Source: an uncultured Caulobacterales bacterium (GTDB lineage Bacteria; Pseudomonadota; Alphaproteobacteria; Caulobacterales; Maricaulaceae). From it: DNA of 7,453 nucleotides. The translations under genes and the position numbers were made by a program. The stretch is taken from the NCBI GenBank assembly GCA_937981945.1, contig CALJNJ010000331.1, positions 1 through 7,453 on the forward strand, written 5' to 3'. The notes beneath the pieces were generated by a model. That model searched no databases and had not been told where the DNA came from. It worked only from the letters and a program-made list of their open reading frames with translations. Within the stretch, counting starts at the first letter, position 1, and each line of letters begins with the position of its first letter. Shown piece by piece: positions 1 to 6,368 of this stretch.

Positions 1-335
1 TCAAAGCCATTAAGGTCCGCCCACCATTTCGGCGCCGTCGTGTCGAGGGCCAGTGACGGCTTCATTTGCGCCGGACAATATTCACGCCACGCATTTTGGC
101 TGAGCCGCGAATCCGGATCCGGATCGGAAGGCTGCCACGTAATATCCGGCCGGGCTTTGCAGGCAGCGGCGGCGTGTTCGCCCGTTCCGGACGCTATTTC
201 CAAAACATTGGCGTTTGTCGGCAGAGCCTCACTTAAAACGGCCGCGATAACAGGGCTGTTGCGGCCCGCAGTCGGTGAAAACAAACGCGCGCCCTTCAGG
301 CCCCTGTCTTCCAAATGAATTGGCTGTTTGCTCAT
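1..335 (-). CDS. DUF938 SAM-dependent methyltransferase-like protein, C-terminus cut off by window edge
   Basis: The N-terminal 111 residues of a DUF938-family protein are visible; the family is usually around 200 residues, so about half is missing to the left of base 1. It begins MSKQPIHLED and has the family's early R-x-F-S-P-x-x-x-R-N-S-P stretch (about residues 17-28). A class I methyltransferase motif I follows, VLEIASGTGEHA (about 45-56), which binds S-adenosylmethionine, and then WQPSDPDP. The fold is known for the family, but the methyl acceptor is not, so no substrate can be named. The ATG (335-333) overlaps the kinase TGA (334-332) as ATGA, with GGGA five bases upstream, so translational coupling to the sensor kinase is likely. 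It is the last visible gene of the PepSY/two-component operon. Family assignment is firm; any signalling role is inference. Confidence 0.88.
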   Translation of the reverse strand, partial: MSKQPIHLEDRGLKGARLFSPTAGRNSPVIAAVLSEALPTNANVLEIASGTGEHAAAACKARPDITWQPSDPDPDSRLSQNAWREYCPAQMKPSLALDTTAPKWWADLNGF

Positions 336-1735
336 AGCCGTCCCGGGAGCTTCACCACGACTTCCAATCCGCCCAGTTCCGAACGGCCCAATTTCAAATC
401 GCCTTTATAGGCCTTGGCCAAGTCTTCGACGATCGGGAGACCAAAACCGGTGCCCGGCGTCGCTTCATCCAATCGCGCCCCGCGTTTAAGGGCCTCCTCA
501 TATTGATCTTCCGCCAGACCCGGCCCGTCATCACCTACCGTCAAGGTGAAGAACCCGTCATCGCCGTCAATCATTTGGGCGTGAACCGAAACCCTGGATT
601 TGGTCCATTTACAAGCATTATCCATGAGGTTTCCGGCCAGTTCTTCCAAATCGCGTTTCTCGCCGCGAAACATAAGACCGTCCGGGATAGACAAATCAAA
701 ATCGATGTCTTTATCCCGGTAAATTCGCTCCAAAGTCCGGGCCAGCGGAATAACCGTTTCGTCCATGGAAGTGGACACGCCGACAACTTGCCCCCTGGCC
801 GCGGCGCGGGCGCGCTGCAAATGGTGATCCACTTGGCGCTTCATGGTTTTGGCCTGGCGCTCCACAACGTCAGACAGGCCGGATTTAGACATTTCCGCCT
901 CATTGAGCAAAACGGCCAGCGGCGTTTTCAGACCGTGAGCCAAATTGGAAACATGGGTTCGGGCGCGCTCAACAACGTCCTTATTGTGGTCGATAAGCGT
1001 ATTAAGCTCATCGGCCAAAGGCGCCAGTTCAGACGGATAAATTCCGTCGACTTTTTCAACCTTTCCCTCCCGAACGTCGGCGACTTTTTGCCGAAGCTCG
1101 AAAATCGGCTGCAAACCCAGGCGAACCTGCCAGTAAATCGCGGCCAGAACAGCGGCAGAAATCATCAACATCAGCCCCACGGCGAGCATGGCAAAACGCC
1201 GGATGTCCCGTTGCGGTTCCCGAATATCCGCCGCGGCGAGCATCACCACGGACGCGTCATTGGGCAGAATGACCGAGCGCAACAAAACCCGTAAAGGCTC
1301 TCCGTCCGGTCCTTGTGCCCGGGTTCGAAACTCTGATTTTGTTTGGTTGTCGATCGCGACTTTGACAGCGTCGCTCAGATTAAGGGTTTCCCCCGACAGG
1401 GACCGGCTTGCTCTCACCGGGACTAAAGATCCGTCGGCCTGAAACCGTCCGATCATCCAGTAACGGCCCGATAAAGCCCGCTGATATCTCGGATCAATGG
1501 GCTCGCGGGTTAGAAATAATGTGCCGGGCGGAAGCGCCGCCTCACCGGTTTCAACGGCGGCGATCAAATCTGTGATCGCATTCTCCAGCGGGTCGTCAAA
1601 AAGCTTATAGGTCGATTGTTGGTAGAACCAAGTCAGCGCCATGGCCGTAATGGCCAGCGCCGGCAACATCCATAACACCGCGCCCCTGATAAGGCGGGTA
1701 ACGAGAGACGGAATATCTCCGGCTTTCGCGGCCAA
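332..1735 (-). CDS. Membrane sensor histidine kinase, PhoQ/FeuQ-like
   Basis: This is the inner-membrane sensor kinase partner of the adjacent response regulator. Segments in order over 467 residues are TM1 about 17-37, a periplasmic sensor region about 38-182, TM2 about 183-203, a HAMP-like linker about 204-258, and a DHp H-box NLAHGLKTPL with the predicted phosphorylated His267. The HATPase domain follows, with N-box N369-N373, G1 box DDGPGL (402-407) and G2 box GTGFGL (428-433). AHGLKTPL is typical of the PhoQ/FeuQ branch. The start is a TTG at 1735, nine bases after the start of the regulator's TAA stop and in the same frame. No ATG or GTG is available before residue 20, and the conserved SLVTRL stretch lies before that point. 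A GTG at 1678 with AGGGG four bases upstream is the alternative, but it would remove the basic N-terminus before TM1. The ligand is unknown. Confidence 0.95.
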   Translation of the reverse strand: MAAKAGDIPSLVTRLIRGAVLWMLPALAITAMALTWFYQQSTYKLFDDPLENAITDLIAAVETGEAALPPGTLFLTREPIDPRYQRALSGRYWMIGRFQADGSLVPVRASRSLSGETLNLSDAVKVAIDNQTKSEFRTRAQGPDGEPLRVLLRSVILPNDASVVMLAAADIREPQRDIRRFAMLAVGLMLMISAAVLAAIYWQVRLGLQPIFELRQKVADVREGKVEKVDGIYPSELAPLADELNTLIDHNKDVVERARTHVSNLAHGLKTPLAVLLNEAEMSKSGLSDVVERQAKTMKRQVDHHLQRARAAARGQVVGVSTSMDETVIPLARTLERIYRDKDIDFDLSIPDGLMFRGEKRDLEELAGNLMDNACKWTKSRVSVHAQMIDGDDGFFTLTVGDDGPGLAEDQYEEALKRGARLDEATPGTGFGLPIVEDLAKAYKGDLKLGRSELGGLEVVVKLPGRL

Positions 1736-1741
1736 AACGAA

Positions 1742-2422
1742 TTACTTTTTGGCTGCGGCGTTGTCGGGATCAATCAGACGATATCCCAAACCGCGAACGG
1801 TCTCGATACGGTCGGTACCGATTTTTCGGCGCAAGCGTCCGACAAAAACTTCAATCGTGTTTGAGTCGCGGTCAAAATCCTGATCATAAATATGCTCAAC
1901 CAATTCCGTCCGGGAAATGACCCGGCCTTTATGGGTGGCCATATAGCTCAGCAGGCGAAATTCGTGAGAGGTCAGCTTGATCGGCATGCCGTCCACAAAA
2001 CAGCGGGCCGCACGATTATCGACCATTAAGCCGCCAATTTCGATAGAATCGGTTGTATGACCGGCGGCGCGGCGCATAAGCGCGCGCAAACGCGCCAGTA
2101 ATTCTTCGTGGTGAAACGGCTTGGTCAGATAATCATCCGCGCCGGCGTCAAACCCGGAGACTTTTTCGCTCCACTGGTCCCGCGCCGTTAAAATCAGTAC
2201 CGGGAAGGTTTTCCCGTCAGCGCGCCATTTTTGCAGAACGCTAATGCCGTCAATAACCGGCAAACCCAAATCGAGAATGACCGCATCATAAGGCTCCGTA
2301 TCGCCCATGAAATGACCGTCTTCGCCATTATCCGCCACGTCGACGGCATAGCCTGTATCTTTTAAAGCTTCCGATAACTGTCTGGACAGGTCCGGATCGT
2401 CTTCAACAACCAATATACGCAT
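1742..2422 (-). CDS. OmpR-family response regulator, PhoP/FeuP-like
   Basis: This is a cytoplasmic DNA-binding response regulator of usual length (226 residues). The receiver domain (1-115) has the acidic pocket E7-D8-D9, phospho-acceptor Asp51 in ILDLGLP, Thr79 and Lys101 in YLTKPF. The C-terminal winged helix (about 127-216) has LTSHEFRLL, DRDSNTIEVFVGRLRRKI and the ending ETVRGLGYRL. From memory, the stretches GHFMGDTEPYDA, LTARDQWSEKV and EHIYDQDFDRDSNTIEV closely match rhizobial FeuP, and the overall layout matches PhoP. A GGGG lies six bases before the ATG. It sits 30 bases after the PepSY gene and six before the kinase, so the three are probably co-transcribed. Targets are unknown; the repeat upstream of the PepSY gene is the obvious candidate site. 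The family is certain, FeuP orthology likely. Confidence 0.97.
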   Translation of the reverse strand: MRILVVEDDPDLSRQLSEALKDTGYAVDVADNGEDGHFMGDTEPYDAVILDLGLPVIDGISVLQKWRADGKTFPVLILTARDQWSEKVSGFDAGADDYLTKPFHHEELLARLRALMRRAAGHTTDSIEIGGLMVDNRAARCFVDGMPIKLTSHEFRLLSYMATHKGRVISRTELVEHIYDQDFDRDSNTIEVFVGRLRRKIGTDRIETVRGLGYRLIDPDNAAAKK

Positions 2423-2452
2423 GGAAAACCCCGATTCAGTAAGATTGAGGTG

Positions 2453-2815
2453 TTATCGGATACGACCGCTGGCCGCGTCAATCAAAACATCAACAATTCG
2501 GCCGTTTTGAAGAACCATGCGAACGCGATAAGTCTCGCCGTTCAGCTTGATATCAACAACCTCTGCTCCCGGATAACGGGATCTGGCGATAGATTTAGCC
2601 TTACTGTAGGAAATACGCTGATCAGCCCATTTCGGCAATTGCGTGCGTTCCTGCGGTAAAAATGACGGCGCGAACATAGGCGAAACAGGCTGCTCCACTT
2701 TGTGAGGCTTCCCTTTTCCCTTCGCATGGGCCGGCTTAGCAGCGGCCGGGACAGTCATCGCAGCAGAGGCAAGAATTGCGATTGCCGGGACAATGATATG
2801 TCGAAGTTTTTTCAT
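2453..2815 (-). CDS. Small secreted PepSY-domain protein
   Basis: This is a 120-residue exported protein, probably periplasmic. An N-terminal signal peptide has MKKLR, then a hydrophobic core about 8-20, and a likely cleavage after VPAAA (residue 26). A Lys/Pro-rich linker (27-45) follows, and then one PepSY domain (about 68-120) with SYSKAKSIARSRYPG, a central VVDIKLNGETYRVRMV strand region and the ending VLIDAASGRIR. PepSY domains are known as inhibitory or regulatory modules of secreted or membrane proteins. The start has a good ribosome binding site (AGAAGGG before the ATG). It is the first gene of the two-component operon. By position it resembles FeuN, the small periplasmic modulator of the FeuP/FeuQ pair in Sinorhizobium, so a role in restraining the kinase is a reasonable guess. 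That role is inference; the domain and export signal are visible. Confidence 0.9.
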   Translation of the reverse strand: MKKLRHIIVPAIAILASAAMTVPAAAKPAHAKGKGKPHKVEQPVSPMFAPSFLPQERTQLPKWADQRISYSKAKSIARSRYPGAEVVDIKLNGETYRVRMVLQNGRIVDVLIDAASGRIR

Positions 2816-2841
2816 CTTGGCCCTTCTTTAGACCTCCGGCC

Positions 2842-2859
2842 CTGAATAAAAGCTGAATA
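2842..2859 (-). promoter_or_regulatory. Putative response-regulator operator: 7-bp direct repeat with 11-bp period
   Basis: Two exact copies of CTGAATA (2842-2848 and 2853-2859 on the plus strand; TATTCAG in the direction of the PepSY gene) are spaced one helical turn apart. A facing TTCAG (2865-2869) forms a short dyad with the second copy. PhoP/OmpR-family regulators bind such 11-bp-period direct repeats as head-to-tail dimers. The site lies in the 66 bases before the PepSY gene, 27 bases upstream of its ATG, so it is suited to autoregulation. I see no convincing -35/-10 pair. Binding by the neighbouring regulator is inferred. Confidence 0.45.
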
Positions 2860-2881
2860 TTGAGTTCAGTTTACAGTAAGC

Positions 2882-3772
2882 CTATTTGAGAAGATTTTCC
2901 CTGGGTTTAAACTTATCCGTGGTTTTAACTTGCTCCGCCCAATTGGCTAAGTCTTTGTTTTTAGGGTCTTCTAAGACAATTTGAGTGGTCACGAGAAGAT
3001 CGCCGCCTTTAATGCCTTTGCCCTTTAATCGCAGTGTTTTTCCTGAATTTGTGCCCGCCGGCACTGTTAATGACACGGATCCGCCGGGCATGGGCACCCG
3101 AATCTTACCCCCTAAAACGGCTTCGCGCAGGGAAATGGGCAGATTTAGGCGTAATGTCTTGCCTTTTCGGGAAAAATATTTGTGATCGCTGACCGAGATA
3201 TCGACTTTGGCGTCTCCGCCGGGCCCGCCGTGAGCGCCGGGCTTGCCTTTGCCGCGCAGTCTTAACGTTGTGCCGTCTTCCACCCCTTCGGGGATTTTGA
3301 CATTCAGCATTTTCCCGTCGCCCATCCGGACCTTTTTAGTTCCGCCTTTGAGCGCATCAATGAATGACAGTTTGAGCTTGTAGCGGACATCGGCGCCTTT
3401 TTTGGGCCGGGCATAACCGCCGCGATTCGGATTTCGGCCGCCCATATTCATACCAAACAGGGACGAAAACAGATCGGCCATATCATCCTGGCCGCCGGCG
3501 GCGCGGCGAAACCCGCCCTGACCAAAACCGCCAAACGGGTTTTGTTGTTGCCCGGAGGCATCCACCTGCCCGCTGTCATAGCGCGCCCGCAAATCCTTAT
3601 CGGTCAGCAAATTATAGGCGGCCGTGACTTCTTTGAATTTTGTCTCAGCGGCTTTGTCACCCGGATTTACATCCGGATGCAGTTTTTTCGCCAGCGCGCG
3701 ATAGGCTTTACGAATTTCAGCCTCGCTTGCGCTTTTCGGGACGCCCAATAATTTATAAGGGTCTTTAGCCAC
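2882..3772 (-). CDS. DnaJ/CbpA-type co-chaperone (type II, no zinc finger)
   Basis: This Hsp40 co-chaperone would stimulate DnaK ATP hydrolysis and deliver unfolded clients in the cytoplasm. The 296 residues comprise a J-domain (about 4-66) with the invariant HPD at 32-34, a Gly/Phe-rich linker (about 79-121), and two beta-rich C-terminal client-binding domains (about 127-202 and 203-285). The protein contains no cysteine at all, so the CxxCxGxG zinc repeats of true DnaJ are absent. This makes it CbpA/type II, and the length fits that class. The start is a GTG at 3772 supported by AGGAG seven bases upstream; the ATG-free N-terminus VAKDPYKLLG is family-like. It diverges from the acyl-CoA dehydrogenase gene and ends 66 bases before the PepSY gene. 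No RpoH-type promoter could be recognised. Confidence 0.95.
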   Translation of the reverse strand: MAKDPYKLLGVPKSASEAEIRKAYRALAKKLHPDVNPGDKAAETKFKEVTAAYNLLTDKDLRARYDSGQVDASGQQQNPFGGFGQGGFRRAAGGQDDMADLFSSLFGMNMGGRNPNRGGYARPKKGADVRYKLKLSFIDALKGGTKKVRMGDGKMLNVKIPEGVEDGTTLRLRGKGKPGAHGGPGGDAKVDISVSDHKYFSRKGKTLRLNLPISLREAVLGGKIRVPMPGGSVSLTVPAGTNSGKTLRLKGKGIKGGDLLVTTQIVLEDPKNKDLANWAEQVKTTDKFKPRENLLK

Positions 3773-3920
3773 AAATAATCTCCTGCCCTTTATTTAGTGT
3801 CCCTTTTCATATTTTCCAGCTGTTTTCCGCCCGGCATTCAGATTTGAAATCCAAGAACTATAATTTTCGTGTTTACGGCACCTGCAATTATTTGCATATG
3901 AAAGGGACGGAGACAGAATT
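3773..3920. promoter_or_regulatory. Divergent promoter region between the dnaJ-like and acyl-CoA dehydrogenase genes
   Basis: These 148 bases without a gene must hold the start signals of both flanking genes. Ribosome binding sites are clear at both edges: AGGAG for the GTG of the dnaJ-like gene, and GGAGA (3909-3913) seven bases before the ATG of the dehydrogenase. No -35/-10 pair of good quality was found. A weak plus-strand candidate is TTTACG (3872-3877) with CATATG (3895-3900) 17 bases on, but this would leave a very short leader. The inverted repeat listed separately lies in this region. Confidence 0.5.
3799..3908. repeat. Inverted repeat (14/13 bp) flanking the divergent promoters
   Basis: GTCCCTTTTCATAT (3799-3812) and ATATGAAAGGGAC (3896-3908) are reverse complements except for one extra A. 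Seen in the direction of each gene, the same word ATATGAAA(A)GGGAC therefore stands 26 bases before the GTG of the dnaJ-like gene and 12 before the ATG of the dehydrogenase. This symmetry suggests a shared leader element or a pair of operators for one regulator. No function is known. Confidence 0.5.
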
Positions 3921-5081
3921 ATGGAAATTTACACGGATACACACCGCGAGATTCAGCGCACCATGCGTAAGATTATCGAAAAAGATATCAATCCGTATGT
4001 GGATCAGTGGGAGAAAGACCGTATTTTTCCGGCCCATGAAGTTTTCAAAAAACTGGGAGACGCCGGTCTCCTCGGCATTCAAAAACCTGAAAAATATGGC
4101 GGTATGGGCCTTGATTATACCTATCAAGTGGCCGCCGTAGAAGCGCTCGGCGATATTAACTGCGCCGCCATTCCCATGGCCATCGGCGTCCAAACCGACA
4201 TGGCCACACCGGCGCTGGCCCAATATGGCAGCGAAGACCTCTGCGAGGAATTTTTACGGCCGGCCATAGCAGGCGATATGGTCGCTTGTATCGGTGTTTC
4301 CGAACCGAGCGCCGGTTCGGATGTGGCCAATATCAAAACCAAAGCGGTCAAAGACGGCGACGACTATATTATCAATGGCGGCAAGATGTGGATCACCAAT
4401 TCCTTCCAAGCCGATTTCATGGTCGCCTTGTGCAATACCGGTGACGGCCACCGGCACTCCAATAAAAGTCTGATCGTCATTCCCATGGACAGTAAAGGCG
4501 TGGTCCGAGCTAAAAAGCTGGAGAAAATGGGCAATCATTCATCGGATACCGGCCAGATTTTCTTTGAGGACGTAAGAGTTCCGCAGCGCAATTTGATCGG
4601 CCAGGAAGGCGCCGGTTTTATGTATCAAATGCAGCAATTTGAAGAAGAGCGTCTGTGGGCCGTGGTCAGTACGGTCAGTGGTCTGCAAGCCTGTATCGAC
4701 GAAACCATCGAGTACACCCGCGAGCGCAATGTGTTTGGAAAACCGATTTTAGACAATCAAGTGGTCCATTTCCGGCTGGCCGAACTTCAGATCGAGGTCG
4801 AACTCTACCGGGCGCTTATGGAAAAATGTGTGGCCCAACATGCCAAAGGCGAAAATATCACGAAACTCGTCTCCATGCTGAAAGTGAAGTCCGGACGCCT
4901 TATGCGCGAAGTAACGGATACGTGCCTGCAATATTGGGGCGGTATGGGATATATGGACGAAACCCTAATCTCGCGGCGTTACCGGGACGGCCGTCTGGCC
5001 TCCATTGGCGGCGGCGCAGATGAAGTCATGCTGCAGGTCGTCTGTAAAATGCTCGGCACTTTGCCCGGCAGAAAGAATTAA
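3921..5081 (+). CDS. Acyl-CoA dehydrogenase, AtuD (citronellyl-CoA dehydrogenase)-like
   Basis: This FAD-dependent cytoplasmic enzyme introduces an alpha,beta double bond into an acyl-CoA and passes electrons to ETF. At 386 residues it has the normal family length. Visible features are the N-terminal helical domain with INPYVDQWEKDRIFPAHEVF, FAD/substrate signature CIGVSEPSAGSDV (123-135), WITN (157-160), RNVFGKPILDNQ in the C-terminal domain, and QYWGGMGY (337-344). The place of the medium-chain enzyme's catalytic Glu (YEGTA) reads IGGGA here (Gly363). A Glu in FEEERL (Glu243) aligns with the helix-G catalytic base of isovaleryl- and long-chain-type enzymes. From memory, the overall sequence is close to AtuD-like enzymes of acyclic terpenoid or branched-chain degradation, but the rest of such a pathway is absent, so the substrate is open. 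It stands alone: divergent from the dnaJ-like gene and convergent with the next. Confidence 0.95.
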   Translation: MEIYTDTHREIQRTMRKIIEKDINPYVDQWEKDRIFPAHEVFKKLGDAGLLGIQKPEKYGGMGLDYTYQVAAVEALGDINCAAIPMAIGVQTDMATPALAQYGSEDLCEEFLRPAIAGDMVACIGVSEPSAGSDVANIKTKAVKDGDDYIINGGKMWITNSFQADFMVALCNTGDGHRHSNKSLIVIPMDSKGVVRAKKLEKMGNHSSDTGQIFFEDVRVPQRNLIGQEGAGFMYQMQQFEEERLWAVVSTVSGLQACIDETIEYTRERNVFGKPILDNQVVHFRLAELQIEVELYRALMEKCVAQHAKGENITKLVSMLKVKSGRLMREVTDTCLQYWGGMGYMDETLISRRYRDGRLASIGGGADEVMLQVVCKMLGTLPGRKN

Positions 5082-5092
5082 GTTAGTCTTTC
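5071..5092. other. Short dyad spanning the two convergent stop codons
   Basis: GAAAGA (5071-5076) and TCTTTC (5087-5092) are perfect 6-bp inverted arms around a 10-base loop that holds both TAA stops. The two convergent genes are only one base apart, so any terminator must overlap coding sequence. This stem is AT-rich and has no T-run, so it is at best a weak bidirectional signal. Confidence 0.2.
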
Positions 5093-5898
5093 AGACCGTC
5101 GATCAAAACGGACAAGCGCTTGGCGTTAGCGCCCATATCTGACATGCCGACCCGGCTGACAGAGCGCATATCAACAATTGTTCCCCCGCCTTCGGCTGCG
5201 CGAACCCGGACGATGACGTCGTCTTTGAAACCGTACCAAAATGTTGTGTCGGTGGCTTCAATCACGCCGGCCTCAGAATCTTCCGTATGAATATCCCAGC
5301 CCTGCTGTTTAATCAGAGACAGCGCTTCGCCGAACACAATATCAGGCGCTTCGGATCGTAAAACGGGACGGATCTTAGGATAGGCGTTGGTTTGCTGAAC
5401 GGACACTAAGACATCTTTGGGATCTTTCTTGCCGATATAATCCAGTGTGTTCGAGCCATCGCCGGCATCGCGAAGCTTCACAATCGTGTCCGTAAATAAG
5501 GGCGGGTCTTGAGTGTCGGTCGTAATATCGTGAATATAGGGAAGCTTGCTGACCTTATCCTTCACGCCTTTCAAATGTCCCAATCCCGCCAATGGAATAA
5601 TGGTCGCAACAGCTGCGAGAACCAGGCCTTTTCGCGGCTTGATCATAAACGCCATCACAAGCCCGGTGACGCCCGATATAAGACCTGCAAACAATATGAG
5701 CGGTCCAATTTCTCTTGATAGAGTTCCCAGCGATGTTCCCAGATCAATCAAGCCCATGCGGTAAGCAGGACCCGCCAATATAAATATCAACGGCCCTAAA
5801 ATTGCCAGAGCCAGGGCTATGCGGATAACCCACTTTCGTAGCTTGTCCCGCTTGCGGTCCGCCATTTGAGGTTTGGTCGTCAGGTCTGTAGTGCTCAT
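5083..5898 (-). CDS. DUF1499 membrane protein
   Basis: The protein has 271 residues, with three predicted membrane helices near the N-terminus (about 23-43, 64-86, 91-107). A C-terminal DUF1499 domain (about 122-268) follows. Family hallmarks seen are ITTDTQDPPLF (125-135), NAYPKIRP (171-178), IEATDTTFWYGFKDDVIVRV (213-232), and VDMRSVSRVGMSDMGANAKR (242-261). The biochemical function of DUF1499 is not known; the domain would lie on one face of the inner membrane. The ATG has AGGA seven bases upstream. The gene is third in a tight minus-strand unit after pdxH and the 141-residue protein (20-base gap), so it is probably co-transcribed with them. Its stop is one base from that of the convergent dehydrogenase. 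Domain assignment is secure; role unknown. Confidence 0.93.
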   Translation of the reverse strand: MSTTDLTTKPQMADRKRDKLRKWVIRIALALAILGPLIFILAGPAYRMGLIDLGTSLGTLSREIGPLILFAGLISGVTGLVMAFMIKPRKGLVLAAVATIIPLAGLGHLKGVKDKVSKLPYIHDITTDTQDPPLFTDTIVKLRDAGDGSNTLDYIGKKDPKDVLVSVQQTNAYPKIRPVLRSEAPDIVFGEALSLIKQQGWDIHTEDSEAGVIEATDTTFWYGFKDDVIVRVRAAEGGGTIVDMRSVSRVGMSDMGANAKRLSVLIDGLKD

Positions 5899-5918
5899 GT
5901 GTTTGTCCTAAAGTGCGG

Positions 5919-6344
5919 TTAAGCCGACAGTCCGTATAATACCATCAATCCCAATGATAAAACCACGAGAAGATTTGACAAGCTCAGGCCGCCGGACTTT
6001 TCCCGCTCTCCCCAACTATGGACCCGGTTTCGGTTTTTATCATTCGGGTCGCGGCGGCGCGAAGCATTGGCATCTTGTAAGTCCCGCCTTTTTCGCGCGG
6101 TGTTTTTGGCAAATTTTGAATTTCTCAGTGCATTGGCGGCTTTGTACTGCGCCTGCATTTTCGTCCACTCTGCTTTGTCAGCGGCGTTAGCGGCATCGTC
6201 GGCGTTCCAAGGGTTGCGCGGCGTGCTTTTTTTGACAGCCGCTTTATATCCTTTTTTGACAACGGATTTGGCTGCATTTTTTGATGCTGATTTTATGACA
6301 TTCAGCAAAATAAAAATGAAAATGATAAAAACGATACCGCCCAT
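5919..6344 (-). CDS. Hypothetical basic protein with a hydrophobic segment at each end
   Basis: I do not recognise this 141-residue protein. Residues 3-17 form a very hydrophobic Ile/Phe-rich segment, and 121-139 a second one (SLSNLLVVLSLGLMVLYGL). Between them is a hydrophilic, strongly basic, Ala/Lys/Arg/Asn-rich stretch that is likely helical (about 47-80) and then Arg-rich (81-114). This would make a two-pass membrane protein with a cytoplasmic positive loop that could touch nucleic acid, ribosomes or acidic lipid; that idea is only inference. It has no cysteine and no catalytic motif. AGGG lies seven to eight bases before the ATG. Gaps of 24 bases to pdxH and 20 to the DUF1499 gene place it in an operon, which supports it as a real gene. 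Confidence 0.78.
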   Translation of the reverse strand: MGGIVFIIFIFILLNVIKSASKNAAKSVVKKGYKAAVKKSTPRNPWNADDAANAADKAEWTKMQAQYKAANALRNSKFAKNTARKRRDLQDANASRRRDPNDKNRNRVHSWGEREKSGGLSLSNLLVVLSLGLMVLYGLSA

Positions 6345-6368
6345 AAAATTACCCTAGTCTTTTTACGG

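Noticed and set aside
111..127. Tandem GGATCC-like repeat
   Set aside because: It encodes the DUF938-typical PSDPDPDS stretch (Asp-Pro repeats) and is explained by coding.
503..1294. 263-codon open frame on the plus strand opposite the kinase gene
   Set aside because: It lies wholly antisense to a kinase with all canonical boxes, shows no domain of its own and is Arg/Gln/His/Asn-rich as expected of a complement frame.
3844..3864. TTGAAA and TATAAT on the plus strand before the dehydrogenase gene
   Set aside because: Both words match consensus, but they are only nine bases apart, which is too close for a sigma-70 promoter.
3773..3870. Heat-shock (RpoH) promoter for the dnaJ-like gene
   Set aside because: A CTTGGA is present on the minus strand, but no fitting -10 follows at 17-18 bases.
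4300..4320. Perfect 8-bp GC-rich hairpin (CCGAACCG / CGGTTCGG) inside the dehydrogenase gene
   Set aside because: It coincides with codons for the conserved SEPSAGSD signature and is not near a transcript end, so it is most likely a by-product of coding.
4655..5023. 122-codon open frame overlapping the acyl-CoA dehydrogenase in another frame
   Set aside because: The dehydrogenase frame is fully conserved through this region, and the alternative product has no recognisable feature.
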